The notes beneath the pieces are model-generated. The model ran no database searches, was not told the origin of the DNA, and saw only the letters and a program-made list of their open reading frames with translations. Positions 28,521 to 36,742 of a stretch of 64,000 nt of DNA are shown piece after piece. Made by a program: the position numbers and the translations under genes. Within the stretch, counting starts at the first letter, position 1. Each line of letters opens with the position of its first letter. Source of the DNA: Pseudomonas azotoformans (GTDB taxonomy: Bacteria > Pseudomonadota > Gammaproteobacteria > Pseudomonadales > Pseudomonadaceae); the NCBI RefSeq assembly GCF_001579805.1, contig NZ_CP014546.1:682001-746000 (forward strand), read 5' to 3'.

Positions 28521-28572
28521 CTGCCGTAAACCTCGACGCGGGCAGTTGCCCGCGTCGCCAAGGAGACACTGT

Positions 28573-29967
28573 ATGGCAAGCTTTTCCCACGCGGTGGGTG
28601 CACAAACCTATCGCTTCGACAGCCTCAAGGACGTGATGGCCAAGGCCAGCCCCGCGCGTTCCGGGGACTTCCTCGCCGGCGTCGCCGCACAGAACGACGG
28701 TGAGCGCGTGGCGGCGCAGATGGCGTTGGCGAATATCCCGTTGAAACACTTCCTGCAAGAAGTGCTGATCCCTTACGAAAACGACGAAGTCACCCGCCTG
28801 ATCATCGACACCCACGATAAACAGGCGTTTGCCACCGTCAGCCACCTGACCGTCGGCGGTCTGCGTGACTGGCTGCTCAGCGACGCGGCCGACGAACATT
28901 CCCTACGCGCCTTGGCCCCAGGTCTGACGCCGGAGATGGCCGCCGCCGTGTCAAAGATCATGCGCGTGCAGGACCTGGTACTGGTGGCGCAGAAGATCCG
29001 CGTGGTCACGCAATTTCGCGGCACTATGGGCCTGCGCGGGCGTTTATCCACACGCCTGCAACCCAACCATCCTACAGACGAACCGGCGGGCATCGCCGCG
29101 AGCATTCTGGATGGCCTGCTGTACGGCAATGGCGACGCCATGATCGGCATCAACCCGGCCACCGACAGCATCGCCTCGATCTGCGCCATGCTGGAGATGC
29201 TCGACGCGATCATCCAGCGCTACGAGATTCCGACCCAGGCCTGCGTGCTGACTCACGTCACCACCTCCATCGAGGCCATCAACCGTGGCGTGCCGCTGGA
29301 CCTGGTGTTCCAGTCGATCGCCGGCACCGAGGCGGCCAACGCCAGTTTCGGCATCAGCCTGAGCGTGCTGCAGGAAGGTTATGAAGCAGGGTTGAGCCTC
29401 AATCGCGGCACCTTGGGCCAGAATTTGATGTATTTCGAGACAGGCCAAGGCAGCGCCTTGTCGGCCAACGCGCACTTTGGCGTCGACCAGCAAACCTGCG
29501 AGACCCGCGCCTACGCGGTAGCCCGACATTTCAAACCGTTTCTGGTGAATACCGTCGTAGGATTTATCGGGCCGGAGTACCTGTACAACGGCAAGCAGAT
29601 CATCCGCGCCGGCCTCGAAGACCACTTCTGCGGCAAGCTGCTGGGCGTGCCGATGGGTTGCGACATCTGCTACACCAACCACGCCGAAGCCGACCAGGAC
29701 GACATGGACACCCTGCTGACCCTGCTGGGCGTGGCCGGGATCAACTTCATCATGGGCATCCCCGGTTCCGACGACATCATGCTCAATTACCAGACCACTT
29801 CATTCCACGACGCGCTCTACGCCCGGCAAACATTGGGTTTAAAACCGGCGCCGGAATTCGAACAGTGGCTGGCAAAAATGGGCATCTTCACGCAAGCCGA
29901 CGGCAAGGTGCACTTCGGCAACAGCCTGCCACCGGCCTTTCGCCAAGCCTTGGCGCAACTGGGATGA
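28573..29967 (+). CDS. eutB: Ethanolamine ammonia-lyase large subunit
   Basis: EutB with EutC forms the adenosylcobalamin-dependent ammonia-lyase that splits ethanolamine into acetaldehyde and ammonia. The 464-residue protein has the family's central sequences: [56 protein letters not shown] and the late [21 protein letters not shown]. The ATG at 28573 follows AAGGAGA; the open frame begins 27 bases earlier without a ribosome site. No microcompartment shell genes are present, as is usual in pseudomonads. The B12 requirement fits the btuB/btuF genes at 57-59.7 kb, though these are not linked. Confidence 0.96.
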   Translation: MASFSHAVGAQTYRFDSLKDVMAKASPARSGDFLAGVAAQNDGERVAAQMALANIPLKHFLQEVLIPYENDEVTRLIIDTHDKQAFATVSHLTVGGLRDWLLSDAADEHSLRALAPGLTPEMAAAVSKIMRVQDLVLVAQKIRVVTQFRGTMGLRGRLSTRLQPNHPTDEPAGIAASILDGLLYGNGDAMIGINPATDSIASICAMLEMLDAIIQRYEIPTQACVLTHVTTSIEAINRGVPLDLVFQSIAGTEAANASFGISLSVLQEGYEAGLSLNRGTLGQNLMYFETGQGSALSANAHFGVDQQTCETRAYAVARHFKPFLVNTVVGFIGPEYLYNGKQIIRAGLEDHFCGKLLGVPMGCDICYTNHAEADQDDMDTLLTLLGVAGINFIMGIPGSDDIMLNYQTTSFHDALYARQTLGLKPAPEFEQWLAKMGIFTQADGKVHFGNSLPPAFRQALAQLG

Positions 29968-29978
29968 AGGAGCCGCCT

Positions 29979-30797
29979 GTGCAACTCGACCTGCCTGACA
30001 ACCCCTGGCTGGAACTGCGCCGCCTGACCCCGGCGCGCATTGCCCTGGGCCGAACCGGCACCAGCATTCCCACCAACGCGCAGTTGGACTTTCAATTTGC
30101 CCACGCCCAGGCGCGGGACGCGGTGCATTTGCCCTTCGACCATGCGGGTCTCAGCAGCCAGTTGGCCGAACGCGGGCGTGACACGCTGTTGCTGCACAGC
30201 GCGGCTGCCGACCGCCACAGCTACCTGCAACGCCCGGATTTGGGGCGGCGCTTGAGCGATGACTCCGCCCAAGCGCTGCGCGATCACGCATCGGCCAATC
30301 CCGGCGGCGTCGACTTGGCCGTGGTGGTGGCCGATGGTTTATCCGCGCTGGCCGTGCATAAACACACCTTGCCGTTTCTGACACGCATGGAAGAACAAAC
30401 CCACGCCGAAGGCTGGTCGTTGTCGCCGGTCATTCTGGTGGAACAAGGCCGGGTGGCGGTGGCGGATGAAATCGGGCAATTGCTCGGCGCCAAGATGGTG
30501 GTGATCCTGATCGGCGAACGGCCGGGGCTCAGTTCGCCGGACAGCCTGGGACTGTATTTCACCTACAACCCCAAGGTCGGCCTCACCGACGCCTATCGCA
30601 ATTGCATCTCCAATGTGCGTCTGGAAGGCCTGAGCTATGGCATGGCGGCCCATCGTTTGCTGTACTTGATGCGAGAGGCGTGTCGTCGGCAGCTGTCGGG
30701 GGTCAATCTCAAGGACGAGGCGCAGGTCCAGACCATCGAGTCGGATGATCCGGACCTGATGAAAGGCAATTTCCTGCTCAGTTCACCGGATGACTGA
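29979..30797 (+). CDS. eutC: Ethanolamine ammonia-lyase small subunit
   Basis: EutC completes the B12-binding site of ethanolamine ammonia-lyase. The 272-residue protein has [33 protein letters not shown] sequence ([17 protein letters not shown]), [27 protein letters not shown] and [21 protein letters not shown] choose the GTG at 29979, six bases after AAGGAG; an ATG at 29964 overlaps that ribosome site and the eutB stop. It ends the ethanolamine operon, followed by a GNAT gene after 92 bases. Confidence 0.95.
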   Translation: MQLDLPDNPWLELRRLTPARIALGRTGTSIPTNAQLDFQFAHAQARDAVHLPFDHAGLSSQLAERGRDTLLLHSAAADRHSYLQRPDLGRRLSDDSAQALRDHASANPGGVDLAVVVADGLSALAVHKHTLPFLTRMEEQTHAEGWSLSPVILVEQGRVAVADEIGQLLGAKMVVILIGERPGLSSPDSLGLYFTYNPKVGLTDAYRNCISNVRLEGLSYGMAAHRLLYLMREACRRQLSGVNLKDEAQVQTIESDDPDLMKGNFLLSSPDD

Positions 30798-30889
30798 TCG
30801 CTGCATGATTGCGCTTTTTCGCGCCATTAGGCAGCATCGAGTCACGGCCGCTTGTGTGGTCATACCCCATTTGGAAGTTGAGGCCTGGC

Positions 30890-31348
30890 ATGCGGATTAC
30901 TCAAGCGACCCTGGAACATCTGGACCTGTTGACCCCGTTGTTCGTCAAATACCGCGAGTTCTACGGGGCGTTGCCCTTCCCGGATTCATCGCGGGACTTC
31001 CTGGAAAAGCGCCTGCGCCGCAAGGAATCGGTGATTTACCTGGCCCTGGCGGATGATGACGACAAAAAACTGTTGGGCTTTTGCCAGCTGTACCCGAGCT
31101 TTTCGTCGTTGTCGCTCAAGCGGGTGTGGATCCTCAATGACATCTACGTGGCTGAAGACGCACGCCGGCAACTGGTGGCGGACAACCTGATGCGCACGGC
31201 CAAGAAGATGGCCAAGGAGACCCATGCGGTGCGGCTGCGGGTGTCGACCAGCAGCGACAATGAAGTGGCACAGAAGACCTACGAGTCGATTGGGTTTCGC
31301 GAAGACACGGAGTTCAAGAACTACGTGTTGCCGATCAGCGAAGATTAA
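30890..31348 (+). CDS. GNAT family N-acetyltransferase
   Basis: This 152-residue protein has the GNAT acetyl-CoA fold: MRITQATLEHLDLLTPLFVKYREF at the start, YPSFSSLSLKRVWILNDIYVAEDARRQLVADNLM with the pantetheine-binding turn (here R-R-Q-L-V-A), and NEVAQKTYESIGFREDTEF near the end. The substrate is unknown. The start at 30890 matches the usual N-terminus; the open frame runs upstream to 30809 without a ribosome site. A homologue follows eutC in P. aeruginosa as I recall, so it is part of the conserved backbone. Confidence 0.85.
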   Translation: MRITQATLEHLDLLTPLFVKYREFYGALPFPDSSRDFLEKRLRRKESVIYLALADDDDKKLLGFCQLYPSFSSLSLKRVWILNDIYVAEDARRQLVADNLMRTAKKMAKETHAVRLRVSTSSDNEVAQKTYESIGFREDTEFKNYVLPISED

Positions 31349-31370
31349 TGCTCGTCGGGCGGGCCTCTAT

Positions 31371-31410
31371 TGTGGCGAGCGGGCTTGCCACAACAAGCCC
31401 GCTCGCCACA
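31371..31410. repeat. Short REP-type palindrome and likely terminator
   Basis: A 17-bp perfect stem (31371-31387 against 31394-31410, loop of six) shares the GCGGGCTTG core with the larger palindromes at 2307 and 26913 but starts TGTGGCGA. It follows the acetyltransferase stop by 22 bases, so it may serve as the 3' end of that transcript. Confidence 0.75.
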
Positions 31411-31486
31411 GAAAGCTCGTTCCCCTATCCTGCTAGCCACGACATCCCCCGCTACAAAACCAACACGCTTTTCACCTCTCAATCCG

Positions 31487-31492
31487 TATAAT
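31487..31492 (+). promoter_or_regulatory. Predicted -10 box upstream of dedA
   Basis: A perfect TATAAT lies 105 bases before the dedA ATG, followed by a purine 7 bases later. No good -35 is seen at 16-18 bases upstream, so the call is tentative. Confidence 0.35.
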
Positions 31493-31596
31493 GCGGACCT
31501 TTCAGGGTTGTAAGAAAAGCGGCATACACTTGTAGCCTTATTACCCGAGCTTCCGCACAGGCCTGCTGAGCCGGGCCATCCACACAGGTGCCATCC

Positions 31597-32253
31597 ATGG
31601 ATTTCAACCCGCTTGACCTTATCCTGCATCTCGACGTCTACCTCGACCTGCTGGTAACCAACTACGGTCCGTGGATCTACGCCATTCTGTTTCTGGTCAT
31701 CTTTTGCGAAACCGGCCTGGTGGTCATGCCGTTCCTGCCGGGTGACTCGTTGCTGTTCATTGCCGGCGCCGTGGCCGCAGGCGGCGGCATGGACCCGGTG
31801 CTGCTCGGCGGCCTGTTGATGCTGGCGGCGATCCTGGGCGACAGCACCAACTACGTCATCGGGCGAACGGTCGGCGAACGCTTGTTCAACAACCCGAACT
31901 CGAAGATCTTCCGCCGCGACTACCTGCAAAAAACCCACGATTTCTACGACAAGCACGGCGGCAAAACCGTGACCCTGGCGCGTTTCCTGCCGATCCTGCG
32001 CACCTTCGCACCATTCGTAGCCGGTATCGCCAAGATGCCTTACCCACGCTTCTTCGGCTTCAGCGTATTCGGCACCATCCTATGGGTTGGCGGCCTGGTG
32101 ACCCTGGGTTACTTCTTCGGCAACGTGCCCTTTATCAAGAAAAACCTGTCGCTGCTGGTGGTGTTCATCATCCTGCTGTCCCTGGTGCCGATGATCATTG
32201 GTGTGTTCCGCAGCCGCTTTGGCCGCGCATCCTCCGAAGCCAAGCCGCAGTAA
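31597..32253 (+). CDS. DedA family membrane protein
   Basis: This 218-residue inner-membrane protein is a typical DedA/VTT member. It has PLDLILHLDVYLDLLVTNYGPWIYA at the start, VVMPFLPGDSLLFIAGAVAA, GDSTNYVIGRTVG and the family signature TLARFLPILRTFAPFVAGIAKMP. DedA proteins are linked to recycling of undecaprenyl phosphate and phospholipid carriers and to membrane potential. The ATG at 31597 is preferred over a GTG three codons earlier. It is the second VTT-domain protein in the window, the other being fused to PAP2 at 14704. The peptidase gene follows by six bases. Confidence 0.92.
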   Translation: MDFNPLDLILHLDVYLDLLVTNYGPWIYAILFLVIFCETGLVVMPFLPGDSLLFIAGAVAAGGGMDPVLLGGLLMLAAILGDSTNYVIGRTVGERLFNNPNSKIFRRDYLQKTHDFYDKHGGKTVTLARFLPILRTFAPFVAGIAKMPYPRFFGFSVFGTILWVGGLVTLGYFFGNVPFIKKNLSLLVVFIILLSLVPMIIGVFRSRFGRASSEAKPQ

Positions 32254-32259
32254 CCGGAT

Positions 32260-33075
32260 ATGTGGTCCCTCAGCGCCTGGCGTCGCCGGCGCTTGCTGGC
32301 CAAGCACCCGATTGCCGATGACACCTGGCAGCGGGTGCGCCATCACCTGACCTTCCTCGACGGCATCAGCGCCGAGCAGGACCAGTGGCTGCGCGAAGCC
32401 TGCGTGATGTTCCTCGCCGAAAAGCACCTGACCGCCCTGCCCGGCGTCGAGCTGCACCAGGAACAACGCCTGCTGCTCGCCGCGCAGGCGCAATTGCCGC
32501 TGATGAACCTGGGCGACCTCGACTGGTACCAGGGCTTCCATGAAATCGTGCTGTACCCCGACGACTTCGTCAGCCCTCAGCGCCATCGCGACAGCAGCGG
32601 CATCGAGCACGAATGGGACGGCGAACACAGCGGAGAAGCCTGGCAACAGGGCCCGGTGATCCTCGCCTGGCCCGGCGTGCTGGCCAGTGGCAACTGGGAA
32701 GGCTACAACCTGGTCATCCACGAACTGGCGCACAAACTCGACATGCTCAACGGCGACGCCAACGGCCTGCCGCCGCTGCACAACGACATGCGCGTGCAGG
32801 AATGGGCCAGCGTGATGCAGACCGCCTACGACGACCTCAATCGCCAACTCGACGCCAACCCGGACGCCGAGACCGAGATCGACCCCTACGCCGCCGAAAA
32901 CCCGGCTGAATTCTTTGCCGTCACCAGCGAATATTTTTTCAGCGCCCCGGATTTGCTGGTCAGCCATTATCCACAGGTGTACGCCCAACTCAGCCGCTTT
33001 TATCGCCAGGATCCCTTGGCCCGCCTCACCCAACTGCAAGCCAGCGACCCGCGTTATCAGCCACAAGGCGAATGA
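32260..33075 (+). CDS. Zinc-dependent peptidase, MtfA (M90) family
   Basis: MtfA in E. coli binds the repressor Mlc and has aminopeptidase activity. This 271-residue protein carries the M90 pattern: LTFLDGISAEQDQWLREACVMFLAEK, PGVLASGNWEGYNLVIHELAHKLDML with the zinc site HELAH, and the downstream Glu in NPAEFFAVTSEYFF. It follows dedA by six bases, so the two are probably cotranscribed. The physiological substrate in Pseudomonas is not known. Confidence 0.9.
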   Translation: MWSLSAWRRRRLLAKHPIADDTWQRVRHHLTFLDGISAEQDQWLREACVMFLAEKHLTALPGVELHQEQRLLLAAQAQLPLMNLGDLDWYQGFHEIVLYPDDFVSPQRHRDSSGIEHEWDGEHSGEAWQQGPVILAWPGVLASGNWEGYNLVIHELAHKLDMLNGDANGLPPLHNDMRVQEWASVMQTAYDDLNRQLDANPDAETEIDPYAAENPAEFFAVTSEYFFSAPDLLVSHYPQVYAQLSRFYRQDPLARLTQLQASDPRYQPQGE

Positions 33076-33117
33076 CCGTACGACGTCTGGCGCATGGCAT
33101 CGGCGTCAGAATGTGCC

Positions 33118-33123
33118 TATAAT
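33118..33123 (+). promoter_or_regulatory. Predicted -10 box of ppa
   Basis: A perfect TATAAT lies 62 bases before the ppa start. The -35 region at 17 bases spacing reads TGGCAT, a weak match. The strong -10 fits a highly expressed gene. Confidence 0.4.
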
Positions 33124-33184
33124 CGCCGCCACTTTTAGGCCAATCCGGCCATGTTTAATGGCCAATTAACGGGGGCAACGCCCA

Positions 33185-33712
33185 ATGAGCTACAGCAAGA
33201 TTCCGGCTGGCAAAGACCTGCCGAACGACATCTACGTCGCCATCGAGATTCCGGCCAACCACGCGCCGATCAAATACGAAATCGACAAAGACAGCGACTG
33301 CCTGTTCGTTGACCGTTTCATGGCCACCCCGATGTTCTACCCGGCCAACTACGGTTTCATCCCTAACACCCTGGCCGACGACGGTGACCCCCTCGACGTG
33401 CTGGTCGTAACCCCTTACCCGGTTACCCCTGGCTCGGTGATCCGCGCACGTCCGGTCGGCATCCTGAACATGACCGACGACGGCGGCGGCGATGCCAAAG
33501 TCATCGCAGTGCCACACGACAAGCTGTCCCAGCTGTACGTGGACGTGAAGGAATACACCGACCTGCCGCCCCTGTTGCTGGAGCAGATCAAACACTTCTT
33601 CGAGAACTACAAAGACCTCGAAAAAGGCAAATGGGTGAAGATCGACGGTTGGGGCAACGCAGACGCCGCCCGTGCCGAGATCCTGAAGTCGGTCGCTGCC
33701 TACAAAGGCTGA
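33185..33712 (+). CDS. ppa: Inorganic pyrophosphatase
   Basis: This soluble family I pyrophosphatase hydrolyses pyrophosphate from biosynthetic reactions. It has 175 residues, the bacterial norm. The metal-binding signature [10 protein letters not shown] lies in [23 protein letters not shown], with upstream [15 protein letters not shown] and downstream [21 protein letters not shown]. It has its own promoter and ends in a strong terminator. It marks the last backbone gene before the accessory region. Confidence 0.97.
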   Translation: MSYSKIPAGKDLPNDIYVAIEIPANHAPIKYEIDKDSDCLFVDRFMATPMFYPANYGFIPNTLADDGDPLDVLVVTPYPVTPGSVIRARPVGILNMTDDGGGDAKVIAVPHDKLSQLYVDVKEYTDLPPLLLEQIKHFFENYKDLEKGKWVKIDGWGNADAARAEILKSVAAYKG

Positions 33713-33741
33713 TACCCGCTCCTCATTGCCTCGGCAATTGA

Positions 33742-33772
33742 AAAAGCCCCGATCATTCGGGGCTTTTTTTGT
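33742..33772 (+). terminator. Rho-independent terminator of ppa
   Basis: AAAAAGCCCCG pairs with CGGGGCTTTTT around a short loop (33742-33770), followed by further T residues. This is a classic intrinsic terminator 30 bases after the ppa stop. Confidence 0.9.
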
Positions 33773-33778
33773 GGGAAA

Positions 33779-33820
33779 AATTAAACGGCAAGTTCAATTA
33801 CTTATAGAAAATGTTTAATT
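33779..33820. promoter_or_regulatory. Inverted repeat, possible operator of the S24 repressor
   Basis: An 8-bp inverted repeat (AATTAAAC at 33779-33786 against GTTTAATT at 33813-33820) lies in the AT-rich leader 47 bases before the repressor ATG at 33867. LexA/CI-type repressors commonly bind such sites to control themselves. The role here is inferred. Confidence 0.25.
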
Positions 33821-33866
33821 TCGACATTGATCCGAAGTATCAGGCTACAACTAAGCAAAGACCTAC

Positions 33867-34703
33867 ATGACCAACTCAACGCATGGTTTATTTGATCTGT
33901 TGTCCCGGTCAGTAAGCTTTGTGTTTATGAATACATCAGGTGATCGTTTAAAAGCGCTACTGCGGGAAGTCCATCTTTCCGCCTCCGACTTCGCCAAGAA
34001 CCGCGGCGTCACGCCTCAACACGTGAACAACTGGTTCAAGCGCGGTGTACCCATGGGCCGACTCAACGAGATCGCAGAACTGCTGTGCATCTCCAGCCGT
34101 TGGCTGCGCACCGGCGAAGGCCCCAAACACCCACCGGCCAACTTCCTGCTGGAAGGCCCGACCACCCGTAAAGGACTGCCCACCATCCGCGAAGGAAGCG
34201 GCAAATACCTCACAGGCCCCGCCTGTCTCCCAGAAAAAATCGACGTGGAGATCGACCTCCACCCCTCATTCACCTCCACCGAACGCATCCGCGTCACCCT
34301 ACATACCCTCCAAGCCCTCAACGTCAACCCCGAGCGCGCCCTGGGCGCCTACATGGTCGACAACAGCATGATCGACATCATCCAACAAGGCGCCACCCTC
34401 GCCATCGACCGAGGCCGCACCCAAATCATCGACGGCGAAATCTACGCCGTCGAACACGACGGCATGCTGCGCATCAAATACCTCTACAACCGACCCGGCG
34501 GCGGATTGCGCATGCGTAGCCACAATGCCGGTGAACATCCCGACGAGTACCTTACGTACGAGCAACGGTTCGAGCAGAACTTCCAGATTGTGGGCTGGGT
34601 GTTCTGGTGGTCCACCCTGAATAACCGCCGCCCGCCCGTACCGCTGGATGAGCATTTGTTGGGTTGGGAAGGCTCTAAATCGGATCCAGAGGTGGGCAAC
34701 TGA
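33867..34703 (+). CDS. LexA/CI-type repressor with S24 self-cleavage domain
   Basis: The protein has an N-terminal XRE/Cro-like helix-turn-helix (SASDFAKNRGVTPQHVNNWFKRGVPMGRLNEIAELL) and a C-terminal S24 peptidase fold. The catalytic Ser (YMVDNSMIDII, residue 167) and Lys (LRIKYLY, residue 204) are 37 residues apart, exactly as in LexA. It would dissociate on RecA-stimulated autocleavage, as in phage CI or PrtR. The frame gives 278 residues from 33867. An in-frame ATG at 33927 gives 258 and places the helix-turn-helix nearer the start; neither has a good ribosome site. No phage structural genes lie nearby, so its regulon is unknown. Confidence 0.85.
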   Translation: MTNSTHGLFDLLSRSVSFVFMNTSGDRLKALLREVHLSASDFAKNRGVTPQHVNNWFKRGVPMGRLNEIAELLCISSRWLRTGEGPKHPPANFLLEGPTTRKGLPTIREGSGKYLTGPACLPEKIDVEIDLHPSFTSTERIRVTLHTLQALNVNPERALGAYMVDNSMIDIIQQGATLAIDRGRTQIIDGEIYAVEHDGMLRIKYLYNRPGGGLRMRSHNAGEHPDEYLTYEQRFEQNFQIVGWVFWWSTLNNRRPPVPLDEHLLGWEGSKSDPEVGN

Positions 34704-34881
34704 GGTGAATGTGGGTATCATGCGCCGCACATTTGGCAGGGGGTGGCGAAGGCTATCCACCCTGCTCGGCGATGCGGAGGAGTTCCCGCAGATGCCCCTA
34801 CTATTCAGCCCGACGCAATGTGGGCTGAGCGATTTGAAGGCTGGTGAGGTTTGTCAAAAACAAGCTGAAGCAGTCAGCGAG

Positions 34882-34906
34882 AAGCCGGCCACAAGCCGGC
34901 TTTTTA
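34882..34906 (+). terminator. Rho-independent terminator in the repressor-abi intergenic region
   Basis: AAGCCGG (34882-34888) pairs with CCGGCTT (34896-34902) around a seven-base loop, followed by TTTT. It lies 180 bases after the repressor stop, so it ends either a long 3' UTR or a separate small RNA. Confidence 0.7.
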
Positions 34907-34983
34907 ATGCCTTAAATATTTACATCCACCGACAAAGCAATGCCTGTGACAGGTTGGCAGTTCAACGGGTGTACTCATACAGC

Positions 34984-35011
34984 AAGGACGGCTAGGGTAA
35001 CGTCCTTCGTT
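34984..35011 (+). terminator. Weak hairpin followed by T-rich run
   Basis: AAGGACG (34984-34990) pairs with CGTCCTT (35001-35007) around ten bases and is followed by CGTTTTG. It is a possible second terminator. Confidence 0.35.
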
Positions 35012-35113
35012 TTGCGGTCAGAGGAACGGACCTGCCCCAATCAAACACATTCGCTTTCGAGTATCGAGGGGGTCGAGATACCATGGCCAAAATGGTTTCC
35101 CAGAAAAGCGAAA

Positions 35114-35140
35114 CCCCGGGAGAGTTTGACTGTCCCGGGG
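35114..35140. terminator. GC-rich hairpin upstream of the abi gene
   Basis: CCCCGGGA (35114-35121) is perfectly complementary to 35133-35140 with an eleven-base loop. No T-run follows on the plus strand. It may be a structure that shields the abi gene from readthrough. Confidence 0.35.
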
Positions 35141-35224
35141 CTCTAGATCTAGTGCGGAGGGCGCTTGATCCAAGGGATCAGAGGGGCCACATCAGCTGCT
35201 AGTTAATGAGGAATATACACGCCC

Positions 35225-36295
35225 ATGGCGGAGAGTCAACAGTCGTTCTCGTACGGAGCGCCTATCGCGAGGGATCTGGAGGCACTGATTTCGAGCAAAC
35301 GGTACTCCACTTATCTCAAAAAAGCAGGTCACAAAGATGACTTTGCTTTCGAGCTCTATCTTTACAACGCCAGATTGGCCAAGGCATTCCTCTTTCCACT
35401 GCATGTGACTGAAGTTGTGGTGCGCAATGCAATCGACGAGATTCTGTGCACGCAGTACACGAACCAATGGCACCTGGATGCGGCTTTCCGGTCGATGATC
35501 ACACCGGAAAGCTTAGCAACCTTGAAAAAGGCAATCGACCGGGCGTCGAAGGGTAGCGCTCCTGCGCAAAAGGATGATGTGGTGTCTCGGCTTACGTTTG
35601 ACTTCTGGTCCAACCTATTCCGAGCATCCTATGACCGACCACTGTGGCAGACCAACATCAAGACATTGATGCCGCTCAACCCCTCAATCACTAGAGCTTC
35701 GCTTCAGACTCTGATGATGAGTATCAACAATTTCCGAAATCGCATAGCTCACCATGAACCGATTTTCGCGCTAGACGTCTCGTTGATGCACAAAGAAATC
35801 CTGCAAGTCGTGGGGTATCGATCAGCAACAGCCGAAAACTGGATCAAGTGTCACTCAACTGTGCATAAAGTTATGCGATCCAGACCGTCGTCAGGGCTAG
35901 GCGCTGGGCCAACGTTAGCGTCCCTCTGCGATAGTGACTTTTCGACCTTACCGATCACTACAAAATTGTCAGACCTAAAAGCTAAGCAACCGCAGACCAA
36001 GTTCATTGTTTGCTTGGATGACAAGTCTGGGGAGACGGTCGGCATACTCAAAGCTGCTGAGCTAGGTGAGTTTATGTTCTCTTGCGCAGACGAAAGCGGG
36101 CTGATCGATCTAACCGAGCACAGTTTGGGTGACGTATGCGCCCATACCGATGCTGCGCGCGCCTATGCAAAAGTCGACGGTGCCGAGGGCGCTATCGCCC
36201 TCACCCATATTTTTCGGGGCTTTGTCTGCTATGCCCTCGTGCTGGAAGCTGGGAAGCTCAAAGGCGTGATTTCAAAACCCCACCGGAAGTATTGA
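35225..36295 (+). CDS. Abi family (HEPN-type) protein with CBS-like C-terminal region
   Basis: The N-terminal ~225 residues look like an Abi_2/COG4823 abortive-infection protein: LYNARLAKAFLFPLHVTEVVVRNAIDE, then FWSNLFRASYDRPLWQ, and FRNRIAHHEPIF. The last carries an Rx4H motif (Arg171-Asn172...His176) typical of HEPN ribonucleases. The C-terminal ~100 residues are unusual. FIVCLDDKSGETVGILKAAELG (about 260-281) and YALVLEAGKLKGVISKP (about 336-352) each resemble the end of a CBS repeat, suggesting a degenerate CBS pair that could sense a nucleotide. The gene stands alone in an AT-richer stretch, next to an S24 repressor. Function as a phage-defence toxin is inferred from the family. The ATG at 35225 lacks a strong ribosome site. 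Confidence 0.75.
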   Translation: MAESQQSFSYGAPIARDLEALISSKRYSTYLKKAGHKDDFAFELYLYNARLAKAFLFPLHVTEVVVRNAIDEILCTQYTNQWHLDAAFRSMITPESLATLKKAIDRASKGSAPAQKDDVVSRLTFDFWSNLFRASYDRPLWQTNIKTLMPLNPSITRASLQTLMMSINNFRNRIAHHEPIFALDVSLMHKEILQVVGYRSATAENWIKCHSTVHKVMRSRPSSGLGAGPTLASLCDSDFSTLPITTKLSDLKAKQPQTKFIVCLDDKSGETVGILKAAELGEFMFSCADESGLIDLTEHSLGDVCAHTDAARAYAKVDGAEGAIALTHIFRGFVCYALVLEAGKLKGVISKPHRKY

Positions 36296-36376
36296 GGCAG
36301 CAGGTTCATTCTCACGCATCAACGTTTTTTCAAGGACGGGTAAGCGCAATCATCAAGTGCGGTACGGATGGTGATA

Positions 36377-36450
36377 TGTCGCCAGTAACCACATAAAGAA
36401 ACGACGTGTCGCCAAAAATGACAAATAGCGACATTTGGCCAGCCTCACCG
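36377..36450. repeat. Repeated TGTCGCCA motifs and inverted repeat
   Basis: TGTCGCCA occurs at 36377 and 36407, exactly 30 bases apart, with a third, inverted near-copy (TAGCGACA) at 36427. An imperfect 11-base inverted repeat (ATTTGGCCAGC against GCTGACCAAAT) follows immediately. Such spaced short repeats look like protein-binding sites, for instance a transposon end. No transposase is adjacent. Confidence 0.45.
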
Positions 36451-36472
36451 CTGACCAAATGTAAATATCACA

Positions 36473-36703
36473 TCACTTCGTCTGCCTACACTCCACCGCC
36501 CGATCCGCCACCATCTTCGCCATCTCCACCAAATGCATCACCGCCCTCAGCGGCGCACCCTGGGGTTCCCCGAGCACCTGCGACGTCGCCACCGCACATT
36601 GCAGCAACTCAGCCACACGCAGCCAAGCATCCTCAAAGCTGAGTTCTTCATTAACGGTAAATGGATTAGGCGCAAGCGCAGAGCGAGAGTTCGAAAAGGG
36701 CAT
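36473..36703 (-). CDS. Small DUF3077-like protein
   Basis: The 76-residue product starts MPFSNSRSALAPNPFTV at the ATG at 36703; thirteen more codons are open upstream. The pattern FTVNEELSFEDAWLRVAELLQCAV followed by RAVMHLVEMAKMVADRAVE resembles the short pseudomonad DUF3077/DUF6124-type proteins, which are predicted to be helical and have no known function. The ribosome site (AAGAAAAAA) is weak. It lies alone, opposite to its neighbours, with the TGTCGCCA repeats just past its stop codon. Confidence 0.6.
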   Translation of the reverse strand: MPFSNSRSALAPNPFTVNEELSFEDAWLRVAELLQCAVATSQVLGEPQGAPLRAVMHLVEMAKMVADRAVECRQTK

Positions 36704-36742
36704 TTTTTTCTTGGCACAACTCCAATTAAAAGTGTGTACCAA

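Larger units (their letters stand above)
34704..35224. other. Intergenic stretch with terminator-like hairpins, possible small RNA
   Basis: This 521-base stretch between the S24 repressor and the Abi gene has no convincing coding frame. It holds three hairpins: a good intrinsic terminator at 34882-34906, a weaker one at 34984-35011, and an 8-bp GC stem at 35114-35140. The segment before the first terminator, about 34704-34880, has no open frame worth calling and could encode a small RNA. Confidence 0.5.

Noticed and set aside
27087..30797. An ethanolamine microcompartment locus
   Set aside because: Only permease, aldehyde dehydrogenase and EutBC are present. No shell proteins (EutSMNLK) or EutG/D/E relatives are nearby, as is normal for pseudomonads.
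31435..31596. A tRNA gene suggested by a strong TATAAT followed by GC-rich sequence
   Set aside because: No cloverleaf, T-loop (GTTCRA) or CCA-like 3' end could be built from the following bases. It is simply the dedA leader.
34648..34995. A 115-codon plus-strand frame after the repressor
   Set aside because: It starts inside the repressor gene and reads straight through the terminator at 34882-34906, with no ribosome site or family pattern.
36406..36642. A proline- and serine-rich plus-strand frame
   Set aside because: It is the complement of the DUF3077-like gene, whose translation has a recognisable pattern. The Pro-rich composition is an antisense effect.
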